From NCBI GenBank assembly GCA_002508545.1, contig DAVH01000063.1, positions 25,060 through 34,141 of the forward strand: 9,082 nucleotides of DNA, given 5' to 3'. This DNA comes from Methanomassiliicoccus sp. UBA6. Its GTDB lineage: Archaea; Thermoplasmatota; Thermoplasmata; Methanomassiliicoccales; Methanomassiliicoccaceae. A model generated the notes under the pieces. It ran no database searches. It worked only from the letters and a program-made list of their open reading frames with translations, and was not told the origin of the DNA. A program made the translations under genes and the position numbers. This document shows, in pieces, positions 1 to 6,405 of the stretch (position 1 is its first letter; every line of letters begins with the position of its first letter).

Positions 1-3000
1 CCCGGCGAGACCGCCCTGGCGGTGGAGTACCTGCCGGGGCAGTACGACCAGCGCGCCGACAGCGCCGCCCAGTGCCTCCAGCTCCTGTCCCACGGCGCCC
101 GGCCCGCGGTGGCCGGGGCCCGGGTCTTCGTCTTCCGGGGAACCCTGACGCCCGGGGAGCTCGACCGCATCCGCGGCTTCCTCGTCAACCCCGTGGACAG
201 CCGGGAGGCCGCCTGGGCCAAGCCCGCCACCCTCACCCCCGTCCTGCCCGAGCCCGCCGCGGTGGCCGTGGTGGAGGGCTTTAACGAAGGCGGACGGGCC
301 TTCCTGGAGGACCTCCACGCCCGCATGGGCCTGGCCATGACCCTGGCGGACCTGGAGCACACCCGCACCTACTTCCGCGCCGAAGGCCGGAACCCCACCG
401 AGACCGAGCTGCGCCTCCTGGACACCTACTGGTCCGATCACTGCCGCCACACCACCTTCCTCACCCAGGTCACGGACGTGTCGGTGGAGGACGGCCCCAT
501 GGCCCGGCCCATCCGCCGCGCCTACGGGGCCTATCGCGACCTGCGGGCCCAGGTCTTCGGGGAGGACCTGGCCCAGCGGCCGGAGTGCCTCATGGACATC
601 GCCCTGCTTCCCGCCCGCGCCCTGCGAAGGGCCGGCAAGCTCGACGACCAGGAGCTCACCAGCGAGATCAACGCGTGTTCGGTGGTGGTGGACGTGGACA
701 ACACCGCGGCCCCCGGCGGGCGCGAGCCGTGGCTGCTGATGTTCAAGAACGAGACCCACAACCACCCCACCGAGATCGAGCCCTTCGGCGGCGCCGCCAC
801 CTGCCTGGGCGGGGCCATCCGCGACCCGCTCAGCGGCCGCGCCTACGTGTACCAGTCCATGCGCGTCACCGGCTCGGGCGATCCCCGGACGCCCATGGAC
901 GCCACCCTCCCCGGCAAGCTGCCCCAGCGCAAGATCACCCAGGAGGCCGCCCAGGGCTTCGCCTCCTACGGCAACCAGATCGGCCTGTGCACGGGCCAGG
1001 TGACCGAGTACTACGACGAGGGCTTCGTGGCCAAGCGCATGGAGATCGGCGCCGTGGTCGGCGCCGTGCCCCAGGCCCAGGTGCGCCGCGAGGAGCCCGC
1101 GCCCGGCGACGTGATCATCCTCGTGGGGGGCCGCACCGGCCGCGACGGCATCGGCGGCGCCACCGGCAGCTCCAAGAGCCACACCGAGGACTCCATCGAC
1201 ACCTGCGGCGCCGAGGTGCAGAAGGGGGATCCCCCCATGGAGCGCAAGCTCCAGCGCCTGTTCCGGGCCCCTGAATTCTGCCGGCTGGTGAAGAAGTGCA
1301 ACGACTTCGGCGCCGGCGGGGTGGGGGTGGCCATCGGGGAGCTGGCCCCGGGCCTGGTCATCGACCTGGACGTGATCCCCCGCAAGTACGAAGGTCTCAA
1401 CGGCACGGAACTCGCCATCGCCGAGAGCCAGGAGCGCATGGCCGTGGCCGTGGCCGCCGGGGACGCCCCCGAGGTGATGCGCCTGGCCGCCCTGGAGAAC
1501 CTGGAGGCCACCCTGGTGGCCCGCGTCACCCCGGAGCCCCGCCTGCGCATGACCTGGCGCGGGCGCACCATCGCCGACCTCTCCCGGGAGTTCCTGGACA
1601 CCAACGGCGCCGCCCAGTTCACCACCGTGCGCATCGAGTCCCCCGCCGCCGCAACTCCCTTCGCCTCGCCCGCGGTGGACCCCGCGGACCTGGAGCGCCG
1701 CTGGCTGGACGGGCTCGCGGACCTCAACACCTGCAGCCAGCGGGGCCTGGGCGAGAAGTTCGACTGCACCATCGGCGCGGGCACCGTGCTGGCCCCCTTC
1801 GGAGGCCGCCTCCGCCGCACCCCCTCGGAAGCCATGGTGGCCAAGTTCCCCGTGCCCGACGGCGAGACGCTTTCGGCCAGCGCCATGAGCCACGGCTACT
1901 TCCCCGCCCTCAGCCGCTGGAGTCCCTTCCACGGCGCCGTGTGGGCCCACGTGCAGGCCGCGGCGCGCCTGGCCGCGGTGGGCGGGGATCCCCGCAGGCT
2001 GCGCTTCACGCTGCAGGAGTACTTCGGCAAGCCCAAGGACGACCCCGCCCGGTGGGGCAGGCCCTTCGCGGCCCTGCTGGGGGCCCTGCAGGCCGAGATG
2101 GCCCTGGGCGCGCCGGCCATCGGCGGCAAGGACTCCATGAGCGGGACCTTCAAGGACCTGGAGGTGCCCCCGACCCTGGTGGCCTTCGCCGTGGACGTGG
2201 TGCGGGCCGACCAGGTCACCAGCCCCGAATTCAAGGGCCCCGGCCACGCCGTGGTGCTCATCGACCTGCTCCGCACCGAGGAGGCCCTCCCCGACTGGGA
2301 GGTGCTCGACAAGACCTACGCCCACGTGGCCCGCCTGGTGAGGGAAGGCAGGGTGCTCGCGGCGCGCGCCGTGGGCATGGACGGCCTGGCTCCCGCCCTC
2401 TCGATCATGGCCTTCGGCAACGGAGTGGGCCTCGACCTGGAGCCGAGGGAGCCCTCCCACTGGTTCGCCCCCCGTCCCGGCGCCCTGGTGCTGGAACTGG
2501 ACGGCGACCTGGAGGAACTGCTGGACGGCCTGGCCTGGACCCGCCTGGGCACCACCCAGGCCGAGCCGGTGATCCGCACGAAGGGGCTTTGCCTGGCGCT
2601 GGACCGGGCCCTGGCCGCCTGGGAGGCGCCGCTGGAACCCATCTTCCCCACCCGCCTGGAGGGCGCGGTGCCGGAGCTTCCGCCCTTCCAGCCCCGGGTG
2701 CTCCAGGCGCCGCCCGCGCCCGCCCTGGGCATCGCCCGCCCCCGGGTGGTCCTCACGGTGTTCCCCGGCACAAACTGCGAGTACGACACCGCCCAGGTCT
2801 TCGAAAGGGCGGGCGCCGTCACCGAGACGGTGGTGTTCCGCAACCTGGACGCCCGGGCCGTGGAGGAATCCCTGGACGCCATGGCCCAGGCGATCGGCCG
2901 GGCCCAGATCCTCATGATCCCCGGCGGCTTCTCCGCGGGCGACGAGCCCGAGGGCAGCGGCAAGTTCATCGCCGCCGCCTACCGCAACCCGCGGGTGAAG

Positions 3001-3531
3001 GACGCCGTGCACGACCTGCTGAAACGGCGCGACGGCCTCGTCCTGGGCATCTGCAACGGCTTCCAGGCCCTCATCAAGCTTGGCCTGGTGCCCTTCGGCG
3101 AGATCCGCGACCTGGATCCCCGCAGCCCCACCCTCACCTTCAACAGCCTGCGCTATGCCAGCCGCTTCGCCCGCACCCGGGTGGTGGCCAGCGGCAGCCC
3201 CTGGCTCTCCAGGGTCCGGCCCGGCGCCATCCACACCGCGGCCATCGCCCACGGCGAAGGCCGCATCGTGGGCCCCGCCGACGTGCTGGAGGGCCTCCTG
3301 GCCCGGGGCCAGGTGGCCACCCAGTACGTGGACGACCAGGGCAACCCCACCCTGGACCTGGAGTTCAACCCCAACGGCAGCGCCCTGGCCATCGAAGGCC
3401 TCACCAGCCCCGACGGAAGGGTCTTCGGGAAGATGGCCCATCCCGAGCGCTACACGCCCCACGTGTGGTTCAACGTGCCGGGGGACAAGGACATGGAGAT
3501 CTTCAGGGCGGGGGTCGAGTACTTCCGTTGA
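1..3531 (+). CDS. purL: Phosphoribosylformylglycinamidine synthase (FGAM synthase), N-terminus cut by window
   Basis: Catalyses the fourth step of purine synthesis in the cytoplasm: FGAR + ATP + glutamine to FGAM. The reading frame is open from base 1 (PGETALAVEYLPGQ), so the GTG at 22 is internal and some N-terminal residues lie outside the window. Numbering from that GTG: a linker motif DTYWSDHCRHTTF at about 134; the first AIRS-type ATP-binding half with FKNETHNHPTEIEPFGG at about 241 and GNQIGL; GAGGVGVAIGEL and YEGLNGTELAIAESQERM; the second AIRS half with IGGKDSMSGTF at about 700. A class I glutamine amidotransferase domain runs from about 910 to the end, with GTNCEYDTA, IPGGFSAGDE, nucleophile Cys1011 in GICNGFQ, and His1140/Glu1142 in HPER. 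At least 1,176 residues are visible, so this is the fused long PurL and not the split PurS/PurQ/PurL form. It ends in TGA. All catalytic motifs are intact. Its last 77 bases recur in decayed form at 4821-4898. Confidence 0.97.
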   Translation, partial: PGETALAVEYLPGQYDQRADSAAQCLQLLSHGARPAVAGARVFVFRGTLTPGELDRIRGFLVNPVDSREAAWAKPATLTPVLPEPAAVAVVEGFNEGGRAFLEDLHARMGLAMTLADLEHTRTYFRAEGRNPTETELRLLDTYWSDHCRHTTFLTQVTDVSVEDGPMARPIRRAYGAYRDLRAQVFGEDLAQRPECLMDIALLPARALRRAGKLDDQELTSEINACSVVVDVDNTAAPGGREPWLLMFKNETHNHPTEIEPFGGAATCLGGAIRDPLSGRAYVYQSMRVTGSGDPRTPMDATLPGKLPQRKITQEAAQGFASYGNQIGLCTGQVTEYYDEGFVAKRMEIGAVVGAVPQAQVRREEPAPGDVIILVGGRTGRDGIGGATGSSKSHTEDSIDTCGAEVQKGDPPMERKLQRLFRAPEFCRLVKKCNDFGAGGVGVAIGELAPGLVIDLDVIPRKYEGLNGTELAIAESQERMAVAVAAGDAPEVMRLAALENLEATLVARVTPEPRLRMTWRGRTIADLSREFLDTNGAAQFTTVRIESPAAATPFASPAVDPADLERRWLDGLADLNTCSQRGLGEKFDCTIGAGTVLAPFGGRLRRTPSEAMVAKFPVPDGETLSASAMSHGYFPALSRWSPFHGAVWAHVQAAARLAAVGGDPRRLRFTLQEYFGKPKDDPARWGRPFAALLGALQAEMALGAPAIGGKDSMSGTFKDLEVPPTLVAFAVDVVRADQVTSPEFKGPGHAVVLIDLLRTEEALPDWEVLDKTYAHVARLVREGRVLAARAVGMDGLAPALSIMAFGNGVGLDLEPREPSHWFAPRPGALVLELDGDLEELLDGLAWTRLGTTQAEPVIRTKGLCLALDRALAAWEAPLEPIFPTRLEGAVPELPPFQPRVLQAPPAPALGIARPRVVLTVFPGTNCEYDTAQVFERAGAVTETVVFRNLDARAVEESLDAMAQAIGRAQILMIPGGFSAGDEPEGSGKFIAAAYRNPRVKDAVHDLLKRRDGLVLGICNGFQALIKLGLVPFGEIRDLDPRSPTLTFNSLRYASRFARTRVVASGSPWLSRVRPGAIHTAAIAHGEGRIVGPADVLEGLLARGQVATQYVDDQGNPTLDLEFNPNGSALAIEGLTSPDGRVFGKMAHPERYTPHVWFNVPGDKDMEIFRAGVEYFR

Positions 3532-3540
3532 GTGCGGATC

Positions 3541-3716
3541 ACCCCAGGCACCCGCTCGGGGACAATCTGGATCCCATCCAGGGTCACAGGAGGGGGATGG
3601 TTGTTCCGGAACAGGTCGGGCCTGGCGGGCGTTGCCGAGATCCAGGACCGCATCGAACACGACCAGATCGGCCTTCTGGCCGAACCCATGGCCCAGGCGG
3701 TCGAGGGAAAAGGCAA
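3541..3716 (-). pseudogene. Frameshifted remnant resembling an amidohydrolase C-terminus
   Basis: No intact gene is present, but two minus-strand frames together read like the C-terminal part of a metal-dependent amidohydrolase (cytosine-deaminase-like). From about 3720 one frame gives DRLGHGFGQKADLVVFDAVL and then LGNARQA. The neighbouring frame continues with RPDLFRNNHPPP and LDGIQIVPERVPGVIRT. The segment GxKADLVVFDA followed by an Arg-rich turn and FRNxH resembles the final beta-sandwich strands of these enzymes. The frame change falls near 3620-3630. There is no start codon, no catalytic barrel and no terminal stop before purL. Base composition is GC-rich like the core genome, unlike the AT-rich DNA next to it. 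Family assignment is by eye from a short stretch and is uncertain. Confidence 0.3.
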
Positions 3717-3729
3717 ATTCTTTCGATAC

Positions 3730-3975
3730 TTATTTTGGGAAATCTCCCCCGGGTCCTGCGGTTTTTGAATTCATCATGCGCGCGACGGCTTTTACGATTG
3801 TGAGTAATATCAATAATAATCCAAAAGCAATAATGATCACGAGTAAAAATTGGGTAAGGAATGGAAGTTTGTTAATGCAATGCCCGATATTGGTTGCCCT
3901 TATTAATATTGGCGTGGTGACAGCAACAAGGAAAACCAGGCTTGATGCAATTAATCTTGATTGGATAAATAGCAT
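3730..3975 (-). CDS. Putative small two-helix membrane protein, 81 aa
   Basis: Not recognised. The 81-residue product reads as a membrane protein. A first hydrophobic stretch covers about residues 8-26 (LIASSLVFLVAVTTPILI). A short polar loop with Asn, His and Cys follows, then a second long hydrophobic stretch at about 41-63 (FLLVIIIAFGLLLILLTIV). The C-tail is basic and polar (KAVARMMNSK, then a Gly/Pro-rich end). An in-frame TAG lies 12 bases upstream of the ATG, so the start cannot be extended far. The region before the ATG has no good Shine-Dalgarno sequence. The gene would lie 35 bp downstream of the secreted-type frame ending at 4011, on the same strand. Two clean membrane segments in an AT-rich frame favour a real gene, but AT-rich random frames also tend to be hydrophobic. 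Confidence 0.4.
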   Translation of the reverse strand: MLFIQSRLIASSLVFLVAVTTPILIRATNIGHCINKLPFLTQFLLVIIIAFGLLLILLTIVKAVARMMNSKTAGPGGDFPK

Positions 3976-4150
3976 AAATGTACATTTCTATATGATTAAC
4001 AATAATTGACTTAGTATCTTGTATTGGGTTTAATTCCTGCGCCGGTGGTGTCTGAATAATTCTGGATTGCACGGTAATCGAAATGCATTCCTTTCGAAAT
4101 CGGCCGCTCTTTCAAACATTGGACCACCTGGGGAACGCGGCTGCCCGGAC

Positions 4151-4177
4151 CCGGTTCCGGATATCCCCGGAAGCCGG
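4151..4177. other. GC-rich hairpin just after the in-frame TGA
   Basis: On the minus strand the sequence downstream of the TGA at 4184-4182 forms a strong stem. The arm CCGGCTTCCGG (4177-4167) pairs with CCGGAACCGG (4160-4151), giving 10 base pairs with one bulged C and a six-base loop GGATAT. Fifteen bases separate the TGA from the loop. There is no T-run after it on either strand, so it is not a standard intrinsic terminator. It could be a chance palindrome in GC-rich DNA, a REP-like unit, or a readthrough-stimulating structure. Confidence 0.4.
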
Positions 4178-4181
4178 TCGA

Positions 4182-4406
4182 TCAAGCCGCATCGAACCCG
4201 AAATGAGCCGGGATGGTCACTTCCCCCGGAATCGTGGACCCGGGCATTCCAAAACATAGTTCCCCATTCTGAATCGAAATCCCCCAACCGCCGTTTTCTG
4301 GGCTGACTTCCGTGGGCATGGCACCCTGGGCGGGCGCTTCGGCGGGTAGGCTGCCTGTGAAGGAAAAGGTTATGCCTAAAGTAATGCACGATAAAAAACG
4401 ATGCAT
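4182..4406 (-). CDS. Putative small secreted protein, 74 aa to an in-frame TGA
   Basis: Not recognised. The ATG at 4406 is chosen because it opens a signal-peptide-like N-terminus: MHR, a hydrophobic core of about residues 4-18 (FLSCITLGITFSF), then a small-residue region ending AEA, a plausible signal peptidase I site near residue 24. The mature part (EVSPENGGWGISIQNGELCF, then GMPGSTIPGEVTIP) reads as a soluble exported domain. Upstream lie a sigma70-like promoter and a weak TGGA ribosome site. The frame stops at TGA (4184-4182), but the same frame stays open for 56 more codons to TAA at 4013-4011, giving text such as RVPQVVQCLKERPISKGMHF. A second frame is also open through 4030. The gene may therefore be a full short protein, a nonsense or frameshift pseudogene, or a readthrough case. 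Confidence 0.4.
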   Translation of the reverse strand: MHRFLSCITLGITFSFTGSLPAEAPAQGAMPTEVSPENGGWGISIQNGELCFGMPGSTIPGEVTIPAHFGFDAA

Positions 4407-4502
4407 GAAAATTCCAATCAATAAAATAAATTCAATGGGCACCAATGGTTGCGTTGGATTACGAAGACCGGAATTTATTGATGCGGAATAAAAATATGAA
4501 AA

Positions 4503-4531
4503 TTGATAAATGTATAAATTTTTTGCGTCAA
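4503..4531 (-). promoter_or_regulatory. Putative sigma70 promoter for the small secreted ORF
   Basis: Read on the minus strand there is a -35 box TTGACG (4531-4526; 5 of 6 to consensus), a 17-base AT-rich spacer, and a -10 box TATCAA (4508-4503; 4 of 6). Transcription would begin near 4496, leaving a leader of about 90 bases before the ATG at 4406. Spacing is optimal and orientation matches the two small ORFs downstream. AT-rich DNA yields such matches by chance, so this is moderate support only. Confidence 0.35.
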
Positions 4532-4568
4532 ACGGGTGGGTGATGGGGCAAGTCCTGGAGCCTTTCAA

Positions 4569-4820
4569 AATCTAGTGATGGCCCCGTCACTTTGCAACGG
4601 AATTATTCATCTTCCTCGAAAAGCGGTCTTCAGAGCCCGTGCGAAAGCGATGATCCCACCCCCTGATCGCGAGCCGTATCCCTTCCACCCGCTCCCCGAA
4701 CACCAAGGCCGAAGGATGGGCGCAAAGGGCACCTTGGCGTTGTTGGAGACCGCCCGGGTGCCCACGTCCACCACTCGGACGCCGGCGTTGAAGAGGAAGA
4801 AGCCGATCCCGGGCGCCACC
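4569..4820 (-). pseudogene. Decayed copy of the eamA transporter gene 3' end
   Basis: This segment matches 5237-5495, the 3' third of the intact permease gene plus a little downstream DNA. The downstream match begins at aatctagtgatg (4569), versus aatttagtgatg at 5237. Near-identical blocks include ccacccgctccccgaacacc, ggcaccttggcgttgttg and ggcgttgaagaggaagaag. Translated, it reads GFFLFNAG, VDVGT, NNAKVP, then a frameshift, then GGGIIAFA, against GFFLFNAG, VDVGT, NNAKVP and GGGVIALA of the intact protein (from about residue 210 to the end). It lacks the first 208 or so residues and carries several small deletions, so it cannot be functional. It ends abruptly where the purL tail copy begins. 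Confidence 0.85.
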
Positions 4821-4898
4821 CGCCCCACGTGTGGTTCAACGTGCCGGGGGACAGGGATGATGGAGGTCTTCAGGGCGGGGGTCGATTACTTCAGCTGA
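4821..4898 (+). pseudogene. Decayed copy of the purL 3' end
   Basis: These 78 bases align with 3455-3531, the last 25 codons and stop of purL. The first 33 bases are identical. The rest has six substitutions and one inserted base, so about 91% identity overall. The encoded text is PHVWFNVPGDRD, a +1 frameshift, then MEVFRAGVDYFS and TGA, against PHVWFNVPGDKDMEIFRAGVEYFR in the intact gene. It lies on the same strand as purL but is joined head-on to a fragment of the oppositely oriented eamA gene. That places it at a duplication junction and rules out an independent gene. Confidence 0.92.
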
Positions 4899-4917
4899 GC
4901 CCAGGTCAGCCCAGGTC
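4898..4917. repeat. Tandem 10-bp repeat between two convergent stop codons
   Basis: The decamer agcccaggtc occurs twice in direct succession (4898-4907 and 4908-4917). The first copy starts with the last base of the purL-remnant TGA. The minus-strand TGA of the DUF4143 remnant spans the boundary between the copies (4906-4908). It is probably a small slippage duplication. Confidence 0.7.
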
Positions 4918-5157
4918 CCAGGGCAGGGCGTAATCCGTGCCGCTCAGCTTCTCCATCGATTCGCAAAGGGAAATGACCAGGCCCGGCGCCACATCCAGGT
5001 TCGGGTAGGTTTCCAGGAAACTCTGGATCCCGCGGGTGTCGGCGCGTGACACCTTGGTCCTCCCCTTGATCTCAATGGAAAACCATCGGCCATCACGCTC
5101 CAGGAGGAGGTCCACCTCCGCGCCCCCTTGGGTCCGCCAGTCGGAGACTTCCGTCAA
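4906..5157 (-). pseudogene. C-terminal stump of a DUF4143 / AAA_14-type ATPase
   Basis: The minus-strand frame reads SDWRTQGGAEVDLLLERDG, then FSIEIKGRTKVSRADTRG, ending LSGTDYALPWDLG and TGA. This is the conserved tail of the widespread ATP-binding proteins with an AAA_14 ATPase domain followed by DUF4143. The tail has a PD-(D/E)XK-like fold; here GGAEVD (Asp codon near 5110) and EIK (codons 5073-5065) hold the nuclease-fold-type acidic and lysine residues. Family members are about 380-450 residues; only about 80 are recognisable here. No Walker A or B motif is present upstream, and the codons before SDWRT look unrelated. The gene is therefore a 5'-truncated remnant. Its stop is 7 bases from the stop of the convergent purL remnant. 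Confidence 0.75.
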
Positions 5158-5259
5158 CAAAGCTGGGAGCCAAGCACATCCTAGCGGCAAGGGCCTCGAG
5201 TCTGGAGGTGACAAACCGTTTCGTGTACACGCCGACAATTTAGTGATGCCATCATCAAT
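5158..5259. other. Non-coding joint between DUF4143 remnant and eamA
   Basis: No gene or recognisable domain. From about 5237 the sequence is the downstream flank of eamA, which is shared with the decayed copy at 4569. The stretch 5158-5236 has no visible counterpart in the window and marks where the 5' part of the DUF4143 gene was lost. Confidence 0.5.
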
Positions 5260-6120
5260 CTACAAGGCTGTTTTGGTAACCTTTTTAAAGCTATTGTTTA
5301 GTATCAGGGCAAGCGCGATCACCCCGCCCCCCATCGCCAGGCGGAACCCCTCCACCCGCTCCCCGAACACCAGGGCCGAAGCCAGGATGGCCAGAGGCAC
5401 CTTGGCGTTGTTGAAGACGGCCAGGGTGCCCACGTCGACGCGGCGGGCTCCGGCGTTGAAGAGGAAGAAGCCCAGGCCCGAGGCCACCAGGCCCAGGTAG
5501 GCGAGAACCAGGAACTGGGAGAAGGAGGCGTGGAGGACTCTGGAGAGGTCCACGGCGGGGACGGCGATGGCCAGCGTCACCGCGGCGGCGCCGGCGTACA
5601 GCAGGGCCATGAGCTGGTGGTCCGGCCTGCCCAGGCTCCGCGCCAGCCTGCGGTACAGGACCTGGCCTACGGCGAAGCAGCCGTTGGAGGCCATCACCAG
5701 GAGGAAGCCCCGGAGCACGCCCTCCTGGCGCACGCGGGTCCCCAGGCAGATGGCCGTGCCCCCCACGGCCAGGGCCGCGGCGCCGAGCACGGGCCAGGAC
5801 ATGCGCCGGGAGAAGGCGTCGTCGGCCAGGGCCACCAGGATCGGCGTGAAGATGGTGAACAGCGCCACCTCGCCCGGAAGCAGCCACCGGAAGCTGGCCG
5901 TGTAGAAGACGTACATCAGGCCGAGCTGCAGCGCGCCCACCAGGGCGAGGGCGACGCGGTGCCGCCAGGCCAGGCCCCGGATCCGTGAGAAGGGCAGGAA
6001 GAGCGCCAGGGCCAGGACGGACCGCGCGGCGGCGACGAAAGGCGCCCCCATCGGGCTGACCCGGGGGATCAGCCCGAAGGAGAGGGCCCAGATGACGGAG
6101 ACGGCGAGAAGGAAAGCCAT
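5260..6120 (-). CDS. EamA/DMT-superfamily permease, YigM (BioT)-like, 286 aa
   Basis: An inner-membrane transporter of the drug/metabolite superfamily with two EamA repeats. Ten hydrophobic segments can be picked out at about residues 2-18, 27-44, 55-73, 83-99, 109-127, 137-155, 168-189, 201-221, 229-251 and 260-274. Several blocks closely follow E. coli YigM as I recall it: the N-terminal ALSF region, GALQLGLMY, ELxLFTxxTP (here EVALFTIFTP), SNGCFAVGQVLYRRL, and LGLVASGLGFFLFNAGARRV followed by DVGTLAVFNN. E. coli YigM is a biotin transporter within the carboxylate/amino acid/amine group. Whether this homologue carries biotin is inference, as no biotin gene or BirA box is visible nearby. The start MAFLLAVSVIWALSF fits the family. 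The ATG has only a weak ribosome site (AAGG about 12 bases upstream), and the MITE starts 17 bp upstream, so the promoter may have been displaced. Its 3' third has a decayed duplicate at 4569-4820. Confidence 0.9.
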   Translation of the reverse strand: MAFLLAVSVIWALSFGLIPRVSPMGAPFVAAARSVLALALFLPFSRIRGLAWRHRVALALVGALQLGLMYVFYTASFRWLLPGEVALFTIFTPILVALADDAFSRRMSWPVLGAAALAVGGTAICLGTRVRQEGVLRGFLLVMASNGCFAVGQVLYRRLARSLGRPDHQLMALLYAGAAAVTLAIAVPAVDLSRVLHASFSQFLVLAYLGLVASGLGFFLFNAGARRVDVGTLAVFNNAKVPLAILASALVFGERVEGFRLAMGGGVIALALILNNSFKKVTKTAL

Positions 6121-6136
6121 CCCCCAACTTTACCTT

Positions 6137-6168
6137 AGAGGGTGTCTGCAAAAAGGAGGGCCCCGCGA
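6137..6168 (+). repeat. Left terminal inverted repeat of the MITE
   Basis: Starts agagggtgtctgcaaaaagg and continues through a GC-rich agggccccgcga segment. It is the exact reverse complement of 6374-6405. Identity breaks off immediately outside both ends and is only partial inside. Confidence 0.9.
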
Positions 6169-6373
6169 CGGCGTCCAGAGGCCCGATTATCGGGCGCAAG
6201 GCCCGCAGGAAGTATAGGTCATACTTTCAAGGGTCTTGCACACGAGAAGTGGGCCTCTGGGCGCCGCCCTTCGGGTGATGGCAGCGGCCACGGCAGTCCA
6301 GCGTTCCACTCGTCGACCGATTACCCGAATCGCTCTCCTCGCGGGCCTTGTCCTGCCATGGCCGGTGCCATCA

Positions 6374-6405
6374 TCGCGGGGCCCTCCTTTTTGCAGACAC
6401 CCTCT
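6374..6405 (-). repeat. Right terminal inverted repeat of the MITE
   Basis: Exact reverse complement of the left repeat. Its last base (T at 6405) is also the final base of the hemerythrin stop codon on the minus strand, so the element abuts and slightly overlaps that gene. Confidence 0.9.

Larger units (their letters stand above)
3721..4620. other. AT-rich island between purL and the eamA remnant
   Basis: This block has a base composition unlike its neighbours. Counting 3781-4020 by hand gives 82 G/C of 240 (about 34%), against roughly 70% in purL, eamA and topA. The middle part (about 4081-4370) is nearer the core composition. All plausible coding signal is on the minus strand: a short secreted-type ORF (start 4406) followed by a small membrane ORF (start 3975), with a sigma70-like promoter at 4503-4531. 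No integrase, transposase, tRNA or clear end repeats are visible. The composition suggests horizontally acquired DNA, but the mechanism of entry cannot be read from the window. Confidence 0.6.
6137..6405. mobile_element. MITE-like non-autonomous element, 269 bp with 32-bp perfect TIRs
   Basis: The block is bounded by perfect 32-bp inverted repeats (6137-6168 and 6374-6405), outer end AGAGGGTGTCTGC. It contains no credible ORF of its own, so it is a deletion derivative or MITE moved in trans by a transposase. The interior carries further palindromes: GCCCGAT/ATCGGGC around one T near 6182-6196, and ccagaggccc (6175-6184) against gggcctctgg (6251-6260). The TIR style (GAGGGTGTCTG plus A-run) is reminiscent of IS5/IS1182-like DDE elements, but the parent family is not certain. 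There is no exact target-site duplication; if the end is read as GAGGG, the flanks are TTA and TCA, a possible mutated 3-bp duplication. Confidence 0.8.

Noticed and set aside
1296..3803. 835-codon open frame overlapping purL on the same strand
   Set aside because: Arg/Gly/Pro/His-rich out-of-frame text typical of GC-rich shadows. purL in the other frame has every family motif.
3872..4072. 66-codon minus-strand frame in the AT-rich island
   Set aside because: It overlaps both better-supported small ORFs, and its hydrophobic or structural pattern is poor.
4151..4177. Intrinsic terminator
   Set aside because: The stem is strong but no T-tract follows on either strand.
4536..4898. 120-codon plus-strand frame ending in purL-like residues
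   Set aside because: It is antisense to the eamA remnant for most of its length, and only its tail resembles PurL. It is a product of the duplication junction, not a gene.
5291..6199. 302-codon minus-strand frame overlapping the eamA permease and running into the MITE
   Set aside because: Low-complexity Pro/Arg/Gly composition. The alternative frame encodes the recognisable ten-helix permease.
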